From Silvimonas amylolytica (GTDB lineage Bacteria; Pseudomonadota; Gammaproteobacteria; Burkholderiales; Chitinibacteraceae), in the NCBI RefSeq assembly GCF_014645555.1, contig NZ_BMLY01000001.1, forward strand, positions 1,243,427 through 1,307,426: DNA of 64,000 nt, written 5' to 3'. Below are positions 8,794 to 17,534 of this stretch, piece by piece (the stretch's first letter is position 1; each line of letters starts with the position of its first letter). The notes under the pieces were generated by a model. The model saw nothing but the letters and a program-made list of their open reading frames with translations. It searched no databases and was not told where the DNA came from. The position numbers were made by a program, and so were the translations under genes.

Positions 8794-9462
8794 TCAGTCC
8801 CGGGTCATCAGGCTCAGACTGCCATCGGCGTTCACGGCGATGCTCAGCGCCTCATAGTTTGGCACGCAGGTATTGGTCGTATCGATGGGATGACTGTGGG
8901 TGGCCGTGATCACCACGACGGTCGCCCCGGCTGCTTCACCACCAGCAATTCCGGCGGGAGCGTCTTCAAACACCACGCATTGCGCCGGGTTCACGCCCAG
9001 CTTGCGGGCGCCCAGTTCAAAGCAATCCGGCGCGGGCTTGCCGCGCTCGACATCTTCGCCACACACCATCAAAGGCGGCATGGGCAGGCCGGCTGCGGCA
9101 ATGCGTTTTTCTGCCAGCTCACGCGTGGCTGACGTGACCACTGCCCAGCGATCTTTCGGCAGCGATGCCAAAAACCTGGCCACGCCAGCAATGGGTTCAA
9201 TGCCTTCCAGGTAATCGATTTCACCTTGCAGGATTTTGGCCGCTTCCGCTTCTTCATCAATCCCTGGCAGTTGCTGTTTCTTGATGGTTTCAATCGCCCG
9301 GACACCGTGAATGGTGGGCAGGAAGGTTGCGACATCCAGCCCATGCTCACGCGCCCAGTCGCCCCAGACTTTTTCGGCGGCGGCAATCGAACTGAGAATG
9401 GTGCCATCCATATCAAACAAGAAGGCGGAGAAAGTACGAGGAAACAGCGGTTGCGTAGACAT
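8794..9462 (-). CDS. HAD-superfamily phosphatase (sugar/glycerol-phosphate phosphatase-like)
   Basis: This is a 222-residue HAD subfamily IA hydrolase. Motif I is FDMDGT, with nucleophile and acid/base Asp. Motif II is the VVTSAT stretch, motif III the lysine in GKPAPD, and motif IV the FEDAPAGIAGG acidic pair. The helical cap between motifs I and II resembles YfbT and the yeast glycerol-3-phosphatases, so small phosphorylated sugars or glycerol-3-phosphate are likely substrates; specificity cannot be read from sequence. The start at ATG 9462 drops eight unsupported upstream codons. It converges on ygiN with a short gap. Confidence 0.9.
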   Translation of the reverse strand: MSTQPLFPRTFSAFLFDMDGTILSSIAAAEKVWGDWAREHGLDVATFLPTIHGVRAIETIKKQQLPGIDEEAEAAKILQGEIDYLEGIEPIAGVARFLASLPKDRWAVVTSATRELAEKRIAAAGLPMPPLMVCGEDVERGKPAPDCFELGARKLGVNPAQCVVFEDAPAGIAGGEAAGATVVVITATHSHPIDTTNTCVPNYEALSIAVNADGSLSLMTRD

Positions 9463-9635
9463 GATGACTCGACAGGGAAGTGGCACGGGAACGGCGCGCG
9501 GGGTTTTGATTGCTGCGCTGCCGCAGAATTGATTATGTCACAGGCCGCTTCAAGCTTCAGTGAGATACCGGGTTGCAGGCGGAATGAATGCACCTGCCAG
9601 TCCACGGCGCTCCGGATTTTCCGGCCTGAGCGCAC

Positions 9636-10778
9636 CTATCGCCATGCACTCCCCACCTGGATATACCACGCGTTCTGATCCCGGCTGTGAGCAATATCGA
9701 TCCCCATGCCCAAGCCCAATTTGCGGGCGACCAGATAACGGAACCCCACGCCGATACCCACGGGGGTCTCGGCTTCGTCCCAGGTGTGCCAGCGGCCCCA
9801 CGCACGGCCGGCGCCCACAAACCCCAGTGCAGCCCAGCGTTCGGTCACGTTCCAGCGCAGTTCGGTTTCCAGGTCGATCGTGTTCTTGTCCTGAAAACGC
9901 CCCTTCTGTACGCCACGCTGGTCTACATAGGGTTGCGCGTAAAAAGGGACATCCCCCGAAGACGCTTGCACCTGTCCGCGCAGGCCCCATACCCAGGTAT
10001 TGCCAAAGGGTATCCACGTGTAGGCGCGTGCATCGTAGGTATCGAAATCCTGCGAACTACCCCAGGCGTCGCGCGCATATTGGGCTTCCATTTCTGAATA
10101 CGTGCCGCGATTGGGCCAGAAGATATTGTCGCGCGTGTCATAGTCGACGACCGCGCCAAGCTTGCTGATCGTGACGTCTTTGTGGAAAGCGCCCAACTCT
10201 GTGGCGACGTTTCCGGTGAACTGCGTGTTGGCATCAAGATAAGTGTAACGCGGGCCAATATACCAGGGGCTGTCCAACACTTTGAACAGCACTTGCTGGA
10301 CCAGAAAGTCGCCGCTCAGTGTGTAAGAACGGGCTACATCCAGCACGCCAAAATATTCCGTTTTGAGATCCATTTTGGCGATCGCGCCCAGGTAACGGAT
10401 ACGGTCACCATCCCAGGTATGAAAATGGAAAATACCACCACCCCAGGTGCCGTTTTCAGTGGCCACGCCCCCCACGCCGGTGATGTTGGGTGGTGCCTTC
10501 GCCGCGCCAGACTCTTTGGCCTCGGCACCGGCTTCGGCCAGGGATTTATCAAAGAACAAAATAGCCGCACCGCCCCCGTAACCAATGGCAGGCTCGGTAA
10601 TGATGGTGGGAACGGGCAGGAAACCTTTCTGGTTCAGAAGGTAGTCGCTCATATCGAACGCGCCGTCTTCCGGATCTTGCATGGTGTTCCAGTCGAATGC
10701 GCTTGCACCCGGCATGAACGCCAGCCCGATGAGCGCCTGGCAAACCCGATGTAGCAGTCGGAATCTGGTAAAACGCAC
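9636..10778 (-). CDS. BamA/TamA-family outer-membrane beta-barrel protein
   Basis: This is a predicted outer-membrane barrel of the bacterial surface antigen (D15) type, without recognisable POTRA repeats. A signal peptide of about 25 residues ends in ASA. The mature part alternates aromatic-rich strands such as YIGPRYTYLDANT, the KLGAVVDYDTRDN strand with NIFWPNRGTYSEME, and LETELRWNVTERWAALGF, all usual for this family. The start is taken as GTG 10778, placed directly before the signal peptide with a GGGG stretch upstream; the frame is open 28 codons further. The chain ends YIQVGSAWR rather than in the usual terminal aromatic residue. Cargo or role is unknown. Confidence 0.8.
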   Translation of the reverse strand: MRFTRFRLLHRVCQALIGLAFMPGASAFDWNTMQDPEDGAFDMSDYLLNQKGFLPVPTIITEPAIGYGGGAAILFFDKSLAEAGAEAKESGAAKAPPNITGVGGVATENGTWGGGIFHFHTWDGDRIRYLGAIAKMDLKTEYFGVLDVARSYTLSGDFLVQQVLFKVLDSPWYIGPRYTYLDANTQFTGNVATELGAFHKDVTISKLGAVVDYDTRDNIFWPNRGTYSEMEAQYARDAWGSSQDFDTYDARAYTWIPFGNTWVWGLRGQVQASSGDVPFYAQPYVDQRGVQKGRFQDKNTIDLETELRWNVTERWAALGFVGAGRAWGRWHTWDEAETPVGIGVGFRYLVARKLGLGMGIDIAHSRDQNAWYIQVGSAWR

Positions 10779-10977
10779 CGTATCTATACCCCGTGGCAGC
10801 GATGGATGTGTGCATTCAGCATAGAAATAGTTAATCCCGCGTGCAGGATTACCGGATATCACTGTGGCATCAGGTACGACATGCGCCTACGCGCGAATCA
10901 GTCGCGCCCCGGCTGTGGGAAGCCACTGACACGCGCAATCTGACCGTGCCAGCATATTTTGAATAGGGGTTATGTAC

Positions 10978-11193
10978 ATGAACCCGTCCCTGAAAACCGT
11001 CTCTGTCACCGAAGTGGAAAACGCCATTGCCAACGCGCTCAGTGATTTGCTGGACGGGCACGTGATCGTCGCGGTCCACAATATGCAATTCAAGCGCGAA
11101 GGCTTGTTCGACTCCGCCAATCATGCTGATTTCACGGTCTCTGCCAGTTTCAAACGCTGGCCCGATGCAGACGCGCCAGAAATTCCGATCTAG
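10978..11193 (+). CDS. Small conserved-looking hypothetical protein
   Basis: I do not recognise this 71-residue protein. ATG 10978 has an AGGGG site 9 bases upstream; an in-frame ATG at 10972 is too close to it. The chain looks like an alpha-beta soluble protein, with a helix at VTEVENAIANALSDLLDG followed by strand HVIVAVHNMQF. Codon use matches neighbouring genes, so it is probably real. Confidence 0.55.
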   Translation: MNPSLKTVSVTEVENAIANALSDLLDGHVIVAVHNMQFKREGLFDSANHADFTVSASFKRWPDADAPEIPI

Positions 11194-11385
11194 CTCATTT
11201 TTGCTGACAAGGCCTTTAGAACTCTGTTTTCTGGCTGTCAGACTACCTTTTGTCGCCCACTTAACCTGACCCTGCCGGTAAGCGCCGGTATTCCGGCAAA
11301 CGGTCTTGAATTGCTGCGTCGCTGCGGACTAACTTGACTCTACAGTTACAAATCAAATCAAATTTGTGCCGTACGGAGTCTCGCT

Positions 11386-13011
11386 TTGGGCCGCATTCTG
11401 ATTGCCGATGCTTCGCCACACTTCCGGCAGGCGCTTGTCCAGCTTGTCACGCTGGAAGGCCACCATATCGTGGCGCAAGCGAGCGATGGTCGCACGTTGT
11501 TTGAGCAGGTCCGCAAAGAACGGCCTGATCTCGTGATCATTGAGTTAACGCTGCCCGCGTTAGGCGGCGTGGACGGTTTGCGCTGTATTTGCGCGCTGTG
11601 TGCCTCCGCCCGCATTCTGACGTTCACCACGCAACCGGCCCGCCATTTTGCCGTGCGATGCGCACAAGCTGGCGCCAGTGGCTATGTCAGCAAATTTGCC
11701 GGTGCCCGCGCGCTACGTCATGGCGTTCGTACTGTATTGCAGGGGCGTCGTGTGTTTCCCGAAGCGCCCCCCGTCAAGCCGGCCGAAAATGCCGCGCGGC
11801 TCGATAGCCTCTCCGGGCTGGATATCGCCATCATGCAGATGCTGGCAGCCGGGTATTCCAGTGTCGAAATCGGCGAGCAACTGGCGACAGATCGCCAGAA
11901 CGTGAACCAGTGCAAGCATCGTTTGCTGGAAAAATTCGGTCTGGAAACCCTGGCCGGATTGATTGACCTGACACGAGCGCACGGCCTGGATCTGGGCAAC
12001 AGCCTGCGTTGCGACAACAGCAATGTGGCTGCCATGGACAACATGCATTTACTGCGGGCAATGATCGAGTCCTCGCCCAATGGCATGTTCCTGCGTGACC
12101 GGGAGGGCCGACTGGCGCTCTGCAACCCGCGCTTTATGGATCTTTACGCCGCAGCCCTGGCTGATCCTGATTACGCTGCGGTGGATGAAGCCACCTGGTT
12201 TGATCCGGCCCTGCAAGCGCATGTGGCTGCGCATTTCCAGATGCAGATGCAAACGGGCCGCACCATCGCGGTTGATACACACGTCCACGTCAACGGCTCA
12301 TTACGCGCTTTGCACGTCTGGTGCACACCAGTGCGTGACGCAGCCGGGCAAATTCAGGGTGCCATCGGCGGCCTGATTGATTTCACCGATCGCGCCAACC
12401 CCGTTCCCCGCCTGACCGGGCCAGCCTCCGCGGCCAGACCAGCCCACGCGCCAGAGGACAGTTACACCACCTTCAAACACACCACCGCCGATACGGTGGT
12501 CGCCGGCGAAACCCGTGTGGTCAACCTGGTCGAAGCCAGTTCCCGCCTCTACCGCACGGTACTGGAACTCTCCGAGTTGATCCGGCTGGGTGCGGCTACA
12601 CCCGTGCCGCAACCCGACCAGGTTGTTTCACTGCATGGGGTGGTACACCACTGGCAAAAGGCATACCGGGCGGCGCCATGGGCATCCACCTTTGACTTGC
12701 GTCGGGTCGCCGTCGATGAGATCTGGATGGATGGAGGTCGTCTTGCGCAATTGCTGGATAAATTGGCGCAAGTCGCCGCGCACCCGGCGCATCTGACGGT
12801 GGTCAGCCAGACGCAGCCGCAAACCACCGCGCGCATCACCATCACCGCCAAAGCGGGGCTAACAACACACACTGGCGGCGATATCGCAGTGACGTTGGCG
12901 TTGATCCAGGCCATGGCGCAGTCGCTGGGGGGCTCGCTGCAGATGGAGCGCACCGGGCATCTGGCAGTCACACTGGCAGCCAGCGTGGCTCGCCCAGCCA
13001 GGGCGGCTTGA
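11386..13011 (+). CDS. Pseudo-receiver/LuxR-HTH/PAS regulator with degenerate histidine-kinase-like tail
   Basis: The order of parts in this 541-residue protein is unusual. Residues 1-120 are a receiver domain, but the phospho-acceptor position is Glu (E53 in IIELTLP) and one of the acidic pair is lost (D8 then A9); K103 is kept. Residues about 138-200 are a NarL/LuxR-type helix-turn-helix (SGLDIAIMQMLAAGYSSVEIG). Residues about 222-335 form a PAS domain. Residues about 390-541 resemble the DHp-plus-ATPase part of a histidine kinase, but I see no phosphorylatable His and no Asn of the N-box, and the glycine-rich box is poor (HTGGDIAVTLALIQAMAQSLGG). The TTG start is supported by GGAG at 11375-11378, and TTGACT at 11334 is a possible -35. 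It probably acts without phosphorylation, with E53 mimicking the active state. Confidence 0.8.
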   Translation: MGRILIADASPHFRQALVQLVTLEGHHIVAQASDGRTLFEQVRKERPDLVIIELTLPALGGVDGLRCICALCASARILTFTTQPARHFAVRCAQAGASGYVSKFAGARALRHGVRTVLQGRRVFPEAPPVKPAENAARLDSLSGLDIAIMQMLAAGYSSVEIGEQLATDRQNVNQCKHRLLEKFGLETLAGLIDLTRAHGLDLGNSLRCDNSNVAAMDNMHLLRAMIESSPNGMFLRDREGRLALCNPRFMDLYAAALADPDYAAVDEATWFDPALQAHVAAHFQMQMQTGRTIAVDTHVHVNGSLRALHVWCTPVRDAAGQIQGAIGGLIDFTDRANPVPRLTGPASAARPAHAPEDSYTTFKHTTADTVVAGETRVVNLVEASSRLYRTVLELSELIRLGAATPVPQPDQVVSLHGVVHHWQKAYRAAPWASTFDLRRVAVDEIWMDGGRLAQLLDKLAQVAAHPAHLTVVSQTQPQTTARITITAKAGLTTHTGGDIAVTLALIQAMAQSLGGSLQMERTGHLAVTLAASVARPARAA

Positions 13012-13100
13012 AACACCCTGATCTTTTTACGGTTTTTTTATAAGGTCGATCGTTGTCGCAAGCTATAGTCAGCGCGTCACTGCATTGCAAAGAGGACACC

Positions 13101-13373
13101 ATGCTGACCAATCAGGACGCCCGCGACCTGATGTATCGTTGTTATATCGGCTACTGGAGTGCGCTGTATTACGCTGCCGGTACCGGTATCGTGCAATCGT
13201 TTGATCACCTGCGCGAAGAATGCAGCCAGTTCACCCAACCGGCGCTCAGTGAATGGATCGACTATCAGGCACAGCACGCCCCGCCGCGTAAATCCGTTTT
13301 CGGCGGCACTTACTGGCTGTTGCCCTGGGCCAAAGCACTGACCAGAGCCACGCCCGACAAGCGCGATCATTAA
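13101..13373 (+). CDS. Hypothetical protein
   Basis: This is an unrecognised 90-residue protein. ATG 13101 follows an AGAGGA ribosome site; the frame is open 16 codons further upstream without support. The chain is rich in aromatic residues (YRCYIGYWSALYYAAGTG, then FGGTYWLLPWAKAL) but lacks a clear signal peptide or full membrane span. A strong terminator follows directly, so it is a single-gene unit or the last gene after the preceding regulator. Confidence 0.55.
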   Translation: MLTNQDARDLMYRCYIGYWSALYYAAGTGIVQSFDHLREECSQFTQPALSEWIDYQAQHAPPRKSVFGGTYWLLPWAKALTRATPDKRDH

Positions 13374-13384
13374 CCAGCATAAAT

Positions 13385-13418
13385 AAAAAAAGCCGGTGCA
13401 CAGGGCCCCGGCTTTTTT
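13385..13418. terminator. Bidirectional rho-independent terminator
   Basis: Arms AAAAAAGCCGG and CCGGCTTTTTT flank a 12-base loop. The A-run and T-run on the two sides let it end both the plus-strand hypothetical gene and the minus-strand xyl operon. Confidence 0.85.
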
Positions 13419-13434
13419 CAATGCTTCCGCAGCG

Positions 13435-14637
13435 TCAGCGGCTACTACCGCGCGACACGACGTCAATCCACACCGCGAGCAAGAGGATGGTGCCCTTGAC
13501 GATCATCTGCCAGAACGAATCCACATCCAGCATCGACATCCCGTTATCCAGACTGGCCATCACCAGGGCACCGATCAGTGCGCCGTGAACCGTCCCTACC
13601 CCACCTCGCATGGATGTACCGCCAATGAAACAAGCGGCAATGGCGTCCAGCTCGCCCATCGACCCGGCAGAGGGCGAGCCCGCGGCCAGGCGTGCGGTAT
13701 TGACCACGCCGGCAAACGCACACATCAAACCCATCAATGCAAAGATGGCCAGTTTGACACCGCGCACATTCACGCCAGACAAGCGCGTGGCCTCCATATT
13801 GCTGCCGACAGCGTAAATACGGCGGCCAAACACGGTCTGCGTCGCCATATAAGTAAACACGGCCAGCAATACCATCAACAGCAGGACGGGAATGGGGATA
13901 CCGTCATAGGCATTGAGCACGCGCACGAAGCCCAGAATCACCAGACCGGCCACCACCACCCGCGCTATATCGCGCCACAGCGGCACCACCGGCAGGCCAT
14001 AACGCACGTTGTTCATGCGGGCACGCCAGGTCACCACACCGGCGATGACAAAGATGATCACCCCCATCAAATCGCCCCACAGCGTAGGCAGATAGCCCTG
14101 ACCGAGGTAAACCAGCTGCTCGGACACCGGTGCAATGGTCGAGCCCCCCGTCACGCCCAGCAGCACGCCACGGAACGCCAGCATGCCGGCCAGACCGACA
14201 ATGAACGACGGCACGCGCAAGTACGCCGCCCAATAGCCGTTGAACAGACCGACTAGCAACCCCAGACCGCAGACAATGGCCAGGTTGACAGCCAATGGCA
14301 TGTGGTAATGCACATCCAGCACTGCCGCCACGCCGCCCAGCAAACCCAGCAACGAGCCAACAGAGAGGTCGATCTCGCCCGAGATAATGACAAAGACCAT
14401 GGCACTGGCCAGCATGCCGGTAATCGACATCTGCCGTAGCAGGTTAGAGATATTGCGCGGCGTCAGATACCCGCCCTCGGTTTTCCAGGCAAAGAATGCC
14501 CAGATCAAGGCAATGGCGATCAGCAGCGCCAGGATCTTGTTCTGGCTGAACAACTGCTTCACACCAGGAAAGCCGCGCGCGGGTTTGTCCTGACCCGCCA
14601 GGCTAGTGGTTGCGGCAACGGCGCCGGTCTTGATCAT
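13435..14637 (-). CDS. xylH: D-xylose ABC transporter permease XylH
   Basis: This is the membrane subunit of the high-affinity xylose importer XylFGH, 400 residues with about ten hydrophobic helices. Family features include FVIISGEIDLSVGS in the first half and VYAVGSNMEATRLSGV-like and FIGGTSMRGGVGTVHGALIG segments in the second half. The ribosome site GAGGAG precedes ATG 14637. It is the last gene of the xyl cluster, 59 bases after xylG, and is followed by the bidirectional terminator. Confidence 0.95.
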   Translation of the reverse strand: MIKTGAVAATTSLAGQDKPARGFPGVKQLFSQNKILALLIAIALIWAFFAWKTEGGYLTPRNISNLLRQMSITGMLASAMVFVIISGEIDLSVGSLLGLLGGVAAVLDVHYHMPLAVNLAIVCGLGLLVGLFNGYWAAYLRVPSFIVGLAGMLAFRGVLLGVTGGSTIAPVSEQLVYLGQGYLPTLWGDLMGVIIFVIAGVVTWRARMNNVRYGLPVVPLWRDIARVVVAGLVILGFVRVLNAYDGIPIPVLLLMVLLAVFTYMATQTVFGRRIYAVGSNMEATRLSGVNVRGVKLAIFALMGLMCAFAGVVNTARLAAGSPSAGSMGELDAIAACFIGGTSMRGGVGTVHGALIGALVMASLDNGMSMLDVDSFWQMIVKGTILLLAVWIDVVSRGSSR

Positions 14638-14696
14638 TGCGAACTCCTCGTCTTTCTGTGTTTTGTCAGGCGGCGCTTTGCGACGCCTGGTGTTCT

Positions 14697-16244
14697 TCAG
14701 GCGGCTTCCGGGATCACTTCATCAATGGGTTTAAGTGCTGCGGCCAGTACCTGCTCTTGTGTCAGTCCCTCATTACTGAACTCACCCCGCAATTCGCCCT
14801 CGCCCATCACCAGTACGCGGTCACTCACGCCCAGCACTTCGGCCAGTTCACTTGAAACCATGATGATGCTGATACCCTGACGTGCCAGATCGAACATCAA
14901 TTTGTAGATTTCATATTTGGCACCCACGTCTACACCCCGAGTGGGTTCATCCAGAATCAGGATGTCCGGCTTGGGTTGCAGCATCTTGGCCAGGACCACT
15001 TTTTGCTGATTACCGCCAGACAGGCCTGTGATCTGCAAATGCGGACTGGCGGTCTTGATGCGCAGTCGGCCAATCTCATGCATGACCGTTTTCAGTTCAG
15101 CGCTTTTATCAATACGGCCCAAGTGCGTGTATTGGCCAAGCACCGGCAGCGAGATATTCCAGCCCACGCCAAACTCCGGCACGATGCCGTGATGCTTGCG
15201 GTCTTCCGGCACCATGCAGATGCCGTTACGGATCGCTTTTTCCGGCGTAGAGACATCCGCCACCTTGCCGTTGATGTAGACCGTCCCTTCCGACTTGCCA
15301 CGCCACGCACCAAACAATGCGCTCACCAACTCTGTCCGACCCGCGCCAACCAGACCCGCGATACCGAGAATCTCGCCCTTCCTGAGGTTGAACGAGACAT
15401 CCTTGACCTTGCGCCGCTGCGGGTTGCTGACGTCGTAGCAGGTGATGTTTCTGGCTTCCAGCACCACCTCACCGACCTCATGCGGTTCACGCGGATAAAG
15501 GTTGGCAATATCACGGCCGACCATCATCGAGATAATCCGGTCTACCGACATGGTGCTCATCGGCTGAGTGCCAATATGCGTGCCATCGCGAATCACCGTA
15601 ATGGTGTCGCCGATTTCAGCTACTTCATCGAGCTTGTGCGAGATATAAACGCATGCCACACCGCGCGCTTTCAGGCCCTTGATAATGTTCAGCAAGACGC
15701 GAATCTCGGCCGTCGTCAGCGAGGATGAGGGTTCATCCAGAATCAGCAACCTGGCTTTCTTGTTGAGTGCCTTGGCGATCTCCACCAATTGCTGCTGACC
15801 ACCGCCGTAGACGGACACGGGCAATGCCACGTTCACATCCGGCATTTCCAGTTCTTTCATCAGCGCCTGGGCGCGCTGATGCATGGCGGCATAATTGAGA
15901 CGCCCACCCGGCAAAGTGATCTCATTACCGAGGAAAATGTTCTCGGTGACCGACAACTCAGGCACCAGCATCAATTCCTGGTGGATGATGACAATGCCGG
16001 CCTCTTCGGTTTCACGAATGGTGTGCGCGGCCAGCGGCTGGCCTTGCCAGAGGATTTCTCCCTCCCACGTACCGTGCGGATACACGGCGGAGAGCACTTT
16101 CATCAGCGTTGACTTGCCAGCACCGTTTTCGCCACACAAACCCACGCATTCGCCGGCCTGCACCCGCAGATCAATCCCGTCCAGCGCTTTCACGCCAGCG
16201 AAGGATTTGCGGATATTGCGCATTTCCAGCAGGTATTCAGACAT
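14697..16244 (-). CDS. xylG: D-xylose ABC transporter ATP-binding protein XylG
   Basis: This is the double-cassette sugar ABC ATPase that powers XylFH, 515 residues. The first cassette has Walker [10 protein letters not shown], signature [17 protein letters not shown] and Walker [12 protein letters not shown]. The second has the degenerate Walker [10 protein letters not shown] typical of this family, signature LSGGNQQKV and [13 protein letters not shown] start it at ATG 16244 ([10 protein letters not shown]), matching known XylG N-termini; the frame is open seven codons further. It lies 146 bases after xylF, behind two RNA hairpins. Confidence 0.95.
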   Translation of the reverse strand: MSEYLLEMRNIRKSFAGVKALDGIDLRVQAGECVGLCGENGAGKSTLMKVLSAVYPHGTWEGEILWQGQPLAAHTIRETEEAGIVIIHQELMLVPELSVTENIFLGNEITLPGGRLNYAAMHQRAQALMKELEMPDVNVALPVSVYGGGQQQLVEIAKALNKKARLLILDEPSSSLTTAEIRVLLNIIKGLKARGVACVYISHKLDEVAEIGDTITVIRDGTHIGTQPMSTMSVDRIISMMVGRDIANLYPREPHEVGEVVLEARNITCYDVSNPQRRKVKDVSFNLRKGEILGIAGLVGAGRTELVSALFGAWRGKSEGTVYINGKVADVSTPEKAIRNGICMVPEDRKHHGIVPEFGVGWNISLPVLGQYTHLGRIDKSAELKTVMHEIGRLRIKTASPHLQITGLSGGNQQKVVLAKMLQPKPDILILDEPTRGVDVGAKYEIYKLMFDLARQGISIIMVSSELAEVLGVSDRVLVMGEGELRGEFSNEGLTQEQVLAAALKPIDEVIPEAA

Positions 16245-16279
16245 ACCAGTTTCCCGATGACTCAAACCAGTTCAACAAG

Positions 16280-16390
16280 CAGGGCAAACCGGGAGGACCG
16301 AGGTCTTCTGGTTTGCCCTGGCATTTCGCCGCCCGCGCCCTGGTCGTTGCAAACCGGGGCGCGGTCAGCGGGCCCTTGCCGGCCCGCTGA
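16280..16390 (-). promoter_or_regulatory. Two stable RNA hairpins between xylF and xylG
   Basis: One inverted repeat has 11-base perfect arms (CAGGGCAAACC at 16280-16290 and its complement ending at 16320). A second lies right after the xylF stop, with 10-base arms at 16365-16374 and 16381-16390. Neither is followed by a U-run on the transcript. Such hairpins after binding-protein genes are known to protect the upstream message or reduce downstream expression, which keeps the binding protein in excess over the ATPase and permease. This role is inferred. Confidence 0.6.
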
Positions 16391-17410
16391 TTACTGCGCG
16401 GCCAACTGAGCTTGAGTGTAGAACCCGTCCTTCACCAGGATGTCTGCTGCATTGTCTTTGGTCAGCATGGTCGGCTTGAGCAGGATGGTGTTGACCTTCT
16501 TCTTGCCGTTATCCAGTTGGGTATCGAACTTCACCGGTTTGTCTTGCACCAGGTTGATCGTCAGTTGAGCTGCTTCTGTGGCGATCAGCTTGAGCGGCTT
16601 GTACACGGTCATGGCTTGCGTACCACCGATCACGCGTTTCACAGCAGCCAGGTCAGCATCCTGACCGGATACCGGCACTTTGCCGGCCAGCTTTTGTGCG
16701 GCCAACGCCTGAATAGCGCCACCGGCCGTACCATCGTTGGAGGCCACAATCGCGTCAATCTTGTTTTGATTGGCGGTCAGTGCATCTTCAACAATGTTCA
16801 GGGCCTTTTGCGGGCTCCATTCGTCGACCCATTGCTGACCGACAATCTTGATGTCGCCCTTGTCGATATACGGCTTGAGCACTTTCATCTGACCATCGCG
16901 CAGCATGCGGGCGTTGTTGTCGGTCGGTGCGCCACCCAGCAGATAGAAATTGCCCTTGTTCTTGAACTTGAGCACGCCTTCCGCCTGCATCTCGCCAACC
17001 TTGGTGTTGTCGAATGTGATGTAGGCATCGATGTCGGCATCGTTGATCAGGCGGTCATACGCCACCACCTTGATGCCCGCCTTCTTGGCTTCCGCGATGG
17101 TGTTGGTCAGCACCTTGCCGTTGAACGGCACGATCACGATGGCATCTACACCGCGCGAGATCAGATTTTCAATTTGCGAAATCTGGCGTTGCTCGCTGGC
17201 ATCAGCCGATTGCACAAACACCTTGGCACCCTGCTTTTCAGCCGCAGCGACGAAGAAATCACGATCGCGCGCCCAGCGTTCCACGCGCAGATCATCAATA
17301 GAGAAACCGATAACAGGCTTGTCCTTGCTTGCGTGTGCTGCCGGAGCGGCAAACAGCATCACCGAGGTCAGGGTGCTGGCGAGCAGGGTCGTGATCAATC
17401 TGGCTTTCAT
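16391..17410 (-). CDS. xylF: D-xylose-binding periplasmic protein XylF
   Basis: This is the exported binding protein of the xylose importer, 339 residues with a signal peptide ending in AHA (about residues 1-27). The mature chain follows known XylF closely: PVIGFSIDDLRVERWARDRDFF, IVPFNGKVL, VAYDRLINDADIDAYITFDN, VASNDGTAGGAIQAL and GQDADLAAVKRVIGGTQ. The ribosome site GAGGAG lies upstream. It is encoded between xylB and xylG, in the same direction. Confidence 0.97.
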   Translation of the reverse strand: MKARLITTLLASTLTSVMLFAAPAAHASKDKPVIGFSIDDLRVERWARDRDFFVAAAEKQGAKVFVQSADASEQRQISQIENLISRGVDAIVIVPFNGKVLTNTIAEAKKAGIKVVAYDRLINDADIDAYITFDNTKVGEMQAEGVLKFKNKGNFYLLGGAPTDNNARMLRDGQMKVLKPYIDKGDIKIVGQQWVDEWSPQKALNIVEDALTANQNKIDAIVASNDGTAGGAIQALAAQKLAGKVPVSGQDADLAAVKRVIGGTQAMTVYKPLKLIATEAAQLTINLVQDKPVKFDTQLDNGKKKVNTILLKPTMLTKDNAADILVKDGFYTQAQLAAQ

Positions 17411-17534
17411 GGTGACTCCTCAGTTCATTTAGTTGTGGGCAAAACATTTACCGGGATGACGCTGCGGTTGCAGACGCCAGGGTGTTGCCGTACTTCTCCT
17501 CCTGCTATCTGGCCCTGTGCACGGGGCACGTGGT

